From the NCBI GenBank assembly GCA_050259195.1, contig JBLNAE010000048.1, forward strand, positions 1 through 13,251: a DNA stretch of 13,251 bases, in the 5' to 3' direction. The translations under genes and the position numbers were made by a program. Within the stretch, counting starts at the first letter, position 1, and every line of letters begins with the position of its first letter. Below are positions 7,096 to 13,251 of the stretch, piece after piece. The DNA comes from PSLL01 sp050259195. GTDB lineage: Bacteria > Desulfobacterota_D > UBA1144 > Nemesobacterales > CSP1-2. A model generated the notes under the pieces. That model had not been told where the DNA came from, ran no database searches, and saw nothing but the letters and a program-made list of their open reading frames with translations.

Positions 7096-7467
7096 ATGAA
7101 ATACGCAAGCCTTTTCTTAATTCTTACTGTAGTCCTCTGCTCTACAGGGTTTGATGTTGATGCCTATCATTCTCATACCCTCATGGTTGATTCCCGTATA
7201 AATCATAATGAAAAATCCGGGTCCAAATTTATAACAAATTCTTGCAAAAGTACGGAGGCAGCGAATCATGAAGTGTGTATCTGTGGTCAGGCACTTCCTA
7301 TCGTTTCTTTTACTCCTGACCTTAGCCTAAAAAATATTTATTCAGTAATATTTGATATAACAACCTTAAAAACTAACAAGGTTTCTGGTCCTCCCCTAAG
7401 TCCTACAATAAAGAGGAAATACCACTCAACTGAGGTATTCCTATCAAATTCCTCTCTTTTACTATGA
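7096..7467 (+). CDS. Small secreted protein of unknown function at head of efflux operon
   Basis: I do not recognise this 123-residue protein. It begins with a clear signal peptide: MKYAS, then a hydrophobic stretch (about 5-16), with a good cleavage site after VDA near residue 23. The mature part starts with YHSH, is His- and Ser-containing, and has a Cys near 50 and a CICG pair near residues 61-64 preceded by NHEV. These could bind metal or form a disulfide. The C-terminal half is basic and Ser/Thr-rich with no known motif. It lies 141 bp upstream of the outer-membrane efflux gene on the same strand. By position it resembles small periplasmic proteins such as CzcI that head some RND metal-efflux operons, but that is analogy only. 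No Shine-Dalgarno is evident before the ATG; the signal peptide is the main support for the start. Confidence 0.6.
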   Translation: MKYASLFLILTVVLCSTGFDVDAYHSHTLMVDSRINHNEKSGSKFITNSCKSTEAANHEVCICGQALPIVSFTPDLSLKNIYSVIFDITTLKTNKVSGPPLSPTIKRKYHSTEVFLSNSSLLL

Positions 7468-7608
7468 TTCCCCACCAATAGTAGTTTCACCTTTCCTTAG
7501 TGATACAGCTTCAGGTTGTACCACTCTATATTCATATCATTATCATCTTTTTCTTCAGAAGCAATGACGAGATGTTATGCGGTGCTCAAATATGAATGAG
7601 GAATTTAT

Positions 7609-8952
7609 ATGAGGAATAAAGTTCAGATAGGAAAAACATTATTTGTGTTTGCTATATTTGTTGTCACACGATTTTCGACTACTTTTTCTGTTTCTATCTC
7701 AAATGCCGAAGAGGAAATTCAAGGTTTAACGATTGATCAAGCGGTAGATATTGCTCTCCGGGAGAACCGTGATCTCAGGGCAGCGCGGATACAGGTGGAA
7801 GAAGCCAGAGGAAGGTTAACCCAGGCAGGGCTTTTTCCTAATCCGTCTTTGGAATCTAATTTTAGCTTCGACTCTCTCTTTGCTAATGAAGGTGAGAGAG
7901 CTTTTTCTGCGGGTGTTTCTCAACCGCTTCCCTTAAGCGGTCGGATAAGCGCTCAAAAAAGAGTAGCTCGCGTGGACATTAAAAGAACGTTTGCAGACAT
8001 TGCTAATCTAGAGCGTGGATTAGCAAGAGATGTCCGTCGTGCCTTTATTGAGCTCCTAGCTATAGATGAACAGATTAGACTGCAAGATACTCTAATTAAC
8101 TTGAATAGTGATCTAACTAAAGCAATTAAGGCTGGTATTAAAGAGGGCCTCGCTTCAGAAAAAGATCTTAACGCAGTATCTATTGCTCTTCAACAGGGAA
8201 GACTGGAAAAGGAGGTTCTTATAGCTCAGAGAAAAAGTAAGATTCTTGAATTAAATAAACTCTTGGGTGAGCCGCCAACCTTTTCCTTTTTACCGCAGGG
8301 AAAGCTCGAATACGAAGCTGCAAAGGGTTTAACTCAGTATAGTGTTGAGACGGCTTATGCACAAAGACCGGATTTAAGATTTGCAAAACTCGGTATCGAC
8401 CTTGCAAGGGCGGATTTGGGGCTAGCTAAGGCTTTACGTTTTGAGGAAATAACAGTAGGGGCTTTCTATGAACGTGATCATCCGGTTCTCGATATCCCTC
8501 AGGGTGAAATTCCCAATACTGATCAGCTTATGGGTTTTAAGCTGACTATTCCCCTGCCTTTCTTTGATCGTAAGCAGGGTCTTATTGCTGAGACACGTGC
8601 TCGTGAGATAAGGGCGGAAGATAGCGTCGAAGCTTTAAAGCTGGAGATAAGTCAGGAGGTAAATGACGCACTGAATCGAGTGACTACGCTTTCAGGTCTC
8701 TTAGAAACCTACCAATCGGGAATCTTAAAAACGGCAGAGGACAATGTAAGCCTGGTTGAGAGCGGCTACAAACAGGGATTGGCAGGAATTACCGAGGTTA
8801 TACAGTCCCGTCAGCAATTTGCTACTCTGAAATCATCTTACATTAATACGGTTCGCGATTATCAAATTGCTCTAAATGACCTTCAAATAGCTACCGGCAC
8901 CTACCCAAGCACAGTTACTTTTGATGAAACAAAAGGGGACGAGAACAGATGA
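7609..8952 (+). CDS. Outer-membrane efflux protein, TolC/CzcC family
   Basis: The 447-residue protein has the size of the TolC/OprM/CzcC family. A signal peptide (hydrophobic about 10-30, likely cleavage after SNA at 33) leads into two tandem OEP repeats. The first starts at LTIDQAVDIALRENRDLRAA (about 40-59) and has the FPNPSLES turn near 76-83. The second covers about 240-430 and contains PLPFFDRKQGLIAETRAR followed by long amphipathic helices. These form a trimeric beta-barrel and periplasmic alpha-tunnel, the outer exit duct of an RND export complex. No lipobox Cys is seen, so it is not a lipoprotein. The ATG at 7609 has GAGGA 6 nt upstream. The stop overlaps the start of the adaptor gene by 4 bp (ATGA), implying translational coupling. 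CzcC-type rather than antibiotic-type TolC is inferred from the neighbours. Confidence 0.93.
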   Translation: MRNKVQIGKTLFVFAIFVVTRFSTTFSVSISNAEEEIQGLTIDQAVDIALRENRDLRAARIQVEEARGRLTQAGLFPNPSLESNFSFDSLFANEGERAFSAGVSQPLPLSGRISAQKRVARVDIKRTFADIANLERGLARDVRRAFIELLAIDEQIRLQDTLINLNSDLTKAIKAGIKEGLASEKDLNAVSIALQQGRLEKEVLIAQRKSKILELNKLLGEPPTFSFLPQGKLEYEAAKGLTQYSVETAYAQRPDLRFAKLGIDLARADLGLAKALRFEEITVGAFYERDHPVLDIPQGEIPNTDQLMGFKLTIPLPFFDRKQGLIAETRAREIRAEDSVEALKLEISQEVNDALNRVTTLSGLLETYQSGILKTAEDNVSLVESGYKQGLAGITEVIQSRQQFATLKSSYINTVRDYQIALNDLQIATGTYPSTVTFDETKGDENR

Positions 8953-9935
8953 GAATCGAAAAAAAGAAAAATTCTCTCTCGCTTTTTACTTTCATTTTCA
9001 TGTTGCTTTTAACCATAAATATTTCAGGATGTAAAGACAAAGAGCATGAAGAAGGTGAGGAAAAGAAGGCAGTCCCACTTCCTTCTAATAGCATCGAGGT
9101 AGAACTTTCAGAGATTGCTCAAAAGGGCATAGGTCTTAAAGTAGGTCAAGCTGAAATAAGACAGGTTGAAGGTGTACTGCTTATTAGCGGTATAGTAAAG
9201 CCAGAACTCAATAGAGTTGCCGATGTGACCACAAGAGCCGAAGGTCGTGTTGAGGAGATTTATGTAAATCTAGGAGATAGAGTTAAAAAAGGGCAGAAGC
9301 TCGCCACAATGCTGCCCCGTCAAATCGGTAACCCGCCACCTCCTGTATTAATTACGGCACCGCTCTCAGGGATTATTATAGAAAGAAGTATCTCTCTTGG
9401 CGGCACAGTAGAGCCTAATAAAGCCCTTTTTCGGATTGCAGACTTATCAAAGGTAATTGTGGAGGGTGATGTATTTGAAAGCGATGTCTCTAAAGTAAAG
9501 CTTGGACAGGATGCACGTATAAGACTGGATGCTTATCCAAACAGGATTTTTATTGGAAAAGTGACATTTGTTGCCAGTCAGCTTGACCCCCGGAAGCGTA
9601 CGCTGCACCTCTGGGTTTCAGTAGATAACAAGGAAGGATTACTCAAGCCTGAGCTTTTTGCCAGGGTTGCTCTTGTGATTAAGCCAAGTAGAGAGGTATT
9701 AACTATTCCCTTAGAGGCGGTCATTGATGATGGAGCGGAAAAATTTGTATTCGTAAAAAACGGAAACCAATTTATACGCCGGGATGTTGCCACGGGTGTA
9801 AGCGATGACCAGTATGTTGAAATTACGGACGGTCTTCGTCCTGGTGATAAGGTAGTCACAGATGGCAACCGGCAAGTCTACACAAAGTGGTTATTCACAC
9901 GAACCGGAAATAGCCAGCTAGAAGAGAAAGAGTAG
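8949..9935 (+). CDS. RND efflux periplasmic adaptor, CzcB/CusB family, apparently hairpin-less
   Basis: The 328-residue membrane-fusion protein links inner-membrane pump and outer-membrane duct. It begins with a lipoprotein signal ending NISGC, so Cys28 is the likely lipidated residue, followed by a Glu/Lys/His-rich tether (29-40). The first lipoyl half is EGRVEEIYVNLGDRVKKGQ (98-116) and the second VLITAPLSGIIIERSISLGG (133-152). Beta-barrel (about 165-245) and membrane-proximal domains (about 246-315, with IPLEAVIDDG) follow. The odd point is the link between lipoyl halves: only about 12 residues (121-132, including PPPP) where most adaptors carry an alpha-helical hairpin of tens of residues. 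Borrelia BesA is, to my recollection, a known hairpin-less adaptor. The frame is intact, so this is either natural or a clean in-frame deletion. Translation is coupled to the upstream gene by ATGA overlap; copB follows after 38 nt. Confidence 0.9.
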   Translation: MRIEKKKNSLSLFTFIFMLLLTINISGCKDKEHEEGEEKKAVPLPSNSIEVELSEIAQKGIGLKVGQAEIRQVEGVLLISGIVKPELNRVADVTTRAEGRVEEIYVNLGDRVKKGQKLATMLPRQIGNPPPPVLITAPLSGIIIERSISLGGTVEPNKALFRIADLSKVIVEGDVFESDVSKVKLGQDARIRLDAYPNRIFIGKVTFVASQLDPRKRTLHLWVSVDNKEGLLKPELFARVALVIKPSREVLTIPLEAVIDDGAEKFVFVKNGNQFIRRDVATGVSDDQYVEITDGLRPGDKVVTDGNRQVYTKWLFTRTGNSQLEEKE

Positions 9936-9973
9936 ATTAACAGAAGAGGTGCCAAAGCATAGAGGTAAATAAT

Positions 9974-12058
9974 ATGAAAGAACATAATCATCCAGGTGAA
10001 AATATTCGTAATGTGAAACACGATATGCACAAAGGGCATGAGATGAACCACGATATGAAACATGGGGAACATGCCTTGCACGTGAAAGATAAAGGCTGCG
10101 AGCATGCAGACCATCATGCCCACATGGTGGCTGACTTCAAAAGGCGATTCTGGGTGTCTCTTATTATCACAATACCAATTCTTATCCTCTCTCCCGTCAT
10201 TCAAGAATGGGTCGGTCTTGGCAATTCCATCCGATTTTCAGGCGATTTATATATTCTTTTTGCGCTTTCCTCCGTTGTCTTTCTCTACGGCGGTTATCCA
10301 TTTCTTAAAGGCATATTTGATGAACTAAAATCAGCAAAGCCTGGGATGATGACCCTCATCGCTATAGCTATTACAACTGCTTATCTGTATAGCAGCGCCG
10401 TGGTTTTCGGTCTTAGCGGCATGGTTTTCTTTTGGGAACTCGCCACCCTTATTGATATTATGCTTCTTGGCCACTGGCTCGAAATGAAATCCGTCATGGG
10501 TGCTTCAAAAGCGCTAGAAGAACTGGCAAGGCTTATGCCCTCAGAGGCGCATAAACTCATGCCGGATGGAAGTGTAAAAGATGTTCCATTGAATGAGCTT
10601 AGGTTGGATGACAGAGCGCTTGTAAAACCCGGAGAGAAGATACCCGCTGATGGAGAGGTAGTTGACGGTGAGACATCGGTCAATGAGTCTATGCTTACGG
10701 GGGAATCAAAACCAGTATCCAAAAATGCAGGCTCCAAAGTCATAGGAGGCTCAATCAATGGTGAAGGTTCAATTACCGTAGAGATAAAGAAGACGGGCAA
10801 GGATTCATTTCTTTCTCAGGTGATAGAACTCGTCAAAGAGGCACAAGAGAGCAAATCAAAAACACAGGATTTGGCAAACAGGGCCGCTCTCTGGCTCACG
10901 ATCATAGCCCTTGCCGGCGGAGCGATCACACTCTTTATATGGTTAGCCGTATTAAATAGGGATTTTGCCTTTGCCCTTGAGCGGACTGTAACCGTAATGG
11001 TTATTACTTGTCCTCATGCACTTGGGCTTGCGGTTCCTCTGGTAGTTGCGGTATCAACCGCACTTTCTGCAAGAAACGGTCTTCTTATAAGGAACCGAGC
11101 TGCATTTGAAAGGGCAAGAAACATTCAGGCAATTATATTCGATAAAACGGGAACCCTTACGGAGGGTAGATTCGGCGTTACAGATACAATTATTTTTGAT
11201 GATAGCATTCGTGAAAAGGAACTCCTGAAATATGCCGCATCGGTGGAGGCGCACTCCGAACACCCCATCGCAAAGGGGATTGTCTCTTCATTTGGTGAGA
11301 CTTTTCCTATTGAAGGATTCAGGGCAATCACAGGTAAGGGAGCGGAAGGTAGAGTAAACGGTAAAGATGTAAAGGTCGTAAGCCCCGGATACCTGAGGGA
11401 GCAAAATATACCTGTAAATGATGAACGGATTGACGGGCTCTCTTCTCAAGGAAAAACTGTCATATTTGTAATAATGGATGGAAAGTTAAAAGGTGCGATT
11501 GCCCTTGCTGACATCATAAGACCCGAGTCTAAAAAAGCTATTTCAAGACTCAAGGAAATGGGGATCAGGTGTATGATGCTAACGGGAGATAACAAACAGG
11601 TTGCAAATTGGGTATCAGAGGAAATAGGCCTCGATGAATATTTTGCAGAGGTCCTGCCCCATGAAAAGGCAGCAAAGGTAAAAGAGGTTCAATCCCGGGG
11701 AATGGTTGTTGCCATGACTGGCGATGGTGTAAACGATGCACCCGCTCTTGCACAGGCCGATGTTGGAATCGCCATTGGCGCTGGTACTGATGTTGCTGTA
11801 GAGACGGCGGATATCATCCTTGTAAAGAGCAATCCCCTTGATACGGTGGCAATAATTGGTCTTGCACGCGCGACATATAGGAAAATGGTGCAGAACCTTG
11901 CATGGGCAACAGGTTATAATGCATTTGCAATTCCCCTTGCAGCAGGGGTGCTCTATAAGTCAGGAATACTTCTCAGTCCTGCACTTGGTGCGGTGCTTAT
12001 GTCCTTAAGTACCGTAATTGTGGCAATCAATGCAAGATTTTTAAGAGTCGTGAAATAA
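9974..12058 (+). CDS. copB: Heavy-metal P1B-type ATPase, CopB-like (CPH motif)
   Basis: The 694-residue pump hydrolyses ATP to export copper or a similar soft metal from cytoplasm to periplasm. The N-terminus has no CxxC domain but a His-rich tail: 13 His, 4 Met and one Cys within residues 1-51, as in CopB proteins. Motifs in order: TGES at 242-245, the transmembrane CPH at 346-348, DKTGT with Asp390, the P1B HP dipeptide at 430-431, and GDGVNDAP at 583-590. The last helices show GYNAFAIPL and MSLSTVIVAIN, the MSxST pattern expected of the P1B-3 (CopB) group. CPH instead of CPC points to that group, variously reported as Cu(II)/Cu(I) and sometimes silver pumps. GAGGT lies 8 nt before the ATG. 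The gene sits between the RND adaptor and pump genes, with the pump starting 3 nt after its stop, which strongly suggests one operon. Metal specificity is inferred from family. Confidence 0.92.
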   Translation: MKEHNHPGENIRNVKHDMHKGHEMNHDMKHGEHALHVKDKGCEHADHHAHMVADFKRRFWVSLIITIPILILSPVIQEWVGLGNSIRFSGDLYILFALSSVVFLYGGYPFLKGIFDELKSAKPGMMTLIAIAITTAYLYSSAVVFGLSGMVFFWELATLIDIMLLGHWLEMKSVMGASKALEELARLMPSEAHKLMPDGSVKDVPLNELRLDDRALVKPGEKIPADGEVVDGETSVNESMLTGESKPVSKNAGSKVIGGSINGEGSITVEIKKTGKDSFLSQVIELVKEAQESKSKTQDLANRAALWLTIIALAGGAITLFIWLAVLNRDFAFALERTVTVMVITCPHALGLAVPLVVAVSTALSARNGLLIRNRAAFERARNIQAIIFDKTGTLTEGRFGVTDTIIFDDSIREKELLKYAASVEAHSEHPIAKGIVSSFGETFPIEGFRAITGKGAEGRVNGKDVKVVSPGYLREQNIPVNDERIDGLSSQGKTVIFVIMDGKLKGAIALADIIRPESKKAISRLKEMGIRCMMLTGDNKQVANWVSEEIGLDEYFAEVLPHEKAAKVKEVQSRGMVVAMTGDGVNDAPALAQADVGIAIGAGTDVAVETADIILVKSNPLDTVAIIGLARATYRKMVQNLAWATGYNAFAIPLAAGVLYKSGILLSPALGAVLMSLSTVIVAINARFLRVVK

Positions 12059-12061
12059 GAA

Positions 12062-13251
12062 ATGTTTAATGCAATAATCAGATGGTCGCTAAATAACAAG
12101 CTTTTAATCGTAGTGGCTACGGCTATCTTTCTTGGCACTTCTATATATCTTGTGAAGCAGATGGCTGTTGACGTTTTTCCTGAGTTTGCGCCGCCGGAGG
12201 TCGTAGTTCAAACTGAGGCTCCCGGACTCTCACCCGAGGATGTAGAGGCGTTAATCACATTTCCAATCGAAAGTGCGGTAAATGGGACTCCTGGGGTTGG
12301 TAGGGTTCGCTCATCATCTTCTGTGGGTCTCTCGACTGTAGTTATCGTCTTTAAATGGGGCACAAATATCTATACCGCCCGTCAGCTTGTAAATGAGCGT
12401 ATTCAATCGGTGCAGAATCGGTTTCCATCAGGTACGAAACCGCCTGTAATGCTTCCTGTTACATCTGCTGTAGGGTGGCTGGTTAAATACAGCTTAACAA
12501 GCAATGTAGTCTCGCCGATGGAACTGCGCACAATCTCCGACTGGCAAATCCGCCAGAGGATTCTTGCAATAGGGGGCGTAGCTTCCGTTGTCTCAATTGG
12601 AGGAGAGGTTAAACAGTATCAAGTCCTCGTTGATCCTCTAAAGCTGCGTGCTTATGATTTGACTCTAGCTCAAGTGAAAGAAGCGGTAGAGAAATCAAAC
12701 ATAAATGTTCCCGGTGGTTTCATATATTGGGGTGGCGCGGAGTTTGCAGTTACAGGCGCCGGACGAATTAACACTCTCGACGATTTACAGAAGACCGTAG
12801 TATCTGTTCGTGACGGAACCCCAATTACACTCAGTCATTTGGCTCAGGTTAAGATCGGTCCCGAGATAAAACGCGGAGACGGTGCTTTTATGAACAAGCC
12901 CTCCGTTATTGGCACGATCTCAAAGGCTTACGATGCTGATACATTAACTACAACACACAAAGTTGAAAAAGCACTTGAAGAGATTAAAGCCGGATTGCCT
13001 AAGGGGGTTGATATGAATTATCACGTCTTTAGGCAGGCGGACTTCATTGAGTCTGCGATTAAAAGCCTGAAAGGTGCCCTCTGGCAGGGCGGAGTCATAG
13101 TAACAGTGATTCTCTTTTTATTTCTTTATAATTTCCGCGCCTCTTTCGTCAGCCTCCTTGCCATGCCTTTATCGCTCCTTGGAGGGTTGATGGTTTTAAA
13201 AGCCTTTGGCATTGGGATTAATGTGTTGACTCTCGGAGGTCTTGCCATTGC
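12062..13251 (+). CDS. CzcA/CusA-type heavy-metal RND efflux pump (3' end outside window)
   Basis: The 396 complete codons are open to the right edge and represent the N-terminal ~40% of a ~1,000-residue pump. TM1 is about residues 13-33, followed by QMAVDVFPEFAPPEVVVQTE, the HME-RND signature region. Next comes the porter region with TFPIES, PGVGRVRSSSSVGLS and the interdomain GGEVKQYQVLVDP. Near the end TM2-TM3 appear (GGVIVTVILFLFLYN and SFVSLLAMPLSLLGG). This family uses proton motive force to export Cu, Ag, Zn, Co or Cd via the adaptor and outer-membrane protein. The proton-relay helix (TM4) and much of the metal path are beyond the edge, so the metal cannot be assigned by residue; copper is favoured by copB and the oxidase. 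The start at 12062 follows the copB stop by 3 nt with only a weak AAGAA, consistent with translational coupling. Confidence 0.95.
   Translation, partial: MFNAIIRWSLNNKLLIVVATAIFLGTSIYLVKQMAVDVFPEFAPPEVVVQTEAPGLSPEDVEALITFPIESAVNGTPGVGRVRSSSSVGLSTVVIVFKWGTNIYTARQLVNERIQSVQNRFPSGTKPPVMLPVTSAVGWLVKYSLTSNVVSPMELRTISDWQIRQRILAIGGVASVVSIGGEVKQYQVLVDPLKLRAYDLTLAQVKEAVEKSNINVPGGFIYWGGAEFAVTGAGRINTLDDLQKTVVSVRDGTPITLSHLAQVKIGPEIKRGDGAFMNKPSVIGTISKAYDADTLTTTHKVEKALEEIKAGLPKGVDMNYHVFRQADFIESAIKSLKGALWQGGVIVTVILFLFLYNFRASFVSLLAMPLSLLGGLMVLKAFGIGINVLTLGGLAI

Noticed and set aside
9878..10204. Minus-strand 108-codon frame rich in hydrophobic residues
   Set aside because: It is the antisense of the His-rich CopB N-terminus; His codons read as Met/Val/Trp-like codons on the other strand.

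Overview
The window looks like a heavy-metal (most likely copper) handling island from a Gram-negative bacterium. An outer-membrane efflux protein, a lipoprotein adaptor and an RND pump imply two membranes. The efflux and P-type ATPase genes are AT-leaning. The first ~1.06 kb is clearly GC-rich and the multicopper oxidase is intermediate, so parts probably have different histories. I cannot name the organism; no rRNA, tRNA or phylogenetic marker is present.

Left half, minus strand. Reading leftward from about 6350: a PadR-family repressor, a Tat-exported multicopper oxidase (MCO) whose frame is broken by one extra base near 5695, and a DoxX-like membrane protein. An A/T-rich terminator hairpin follows. 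Then come an 853-aa P2-like cation P-type ATPase with unusual ion-site residues and a secreted YVTN-type beta-propeller gene that runs off the left edge and starts at a GTG missed by an ATG-only search.

Centre. About 740 bp (6352-7095) hold no convincing gene. They contain short dyads and promoter-like sequences, including a dyad just before the right-hand operon.

Right half, plus strand. A small secreted protein of unknown function, a TolC/CzcC-type outer-membrane protein, a CzcB/CusB-type adaptor, a CopB-type (CPH) P1B ATPase and the first ~400 codons of a CzcA/CusA-type RND pump. The last four are tightly packed (4-bp overlap, 38-nt gap, 3-nt gap), as in one operon.

Inferred teamwork: CopB would move metal from cytoplasm to periplasm and the RND/adaptor/outer-membrane complex would expel it. 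The MCO, if functional, would oxidise Cu(I) in the periplasm, and PadR would control at least its own unit. The most notable points are an adaptor that appears to lack the alpha-helical hairpin, a P-type ATPase with a lysine in M5 at the position used by gastric H,K-ATPase, the MCO frameshift, and copB lying inside the RND operon.
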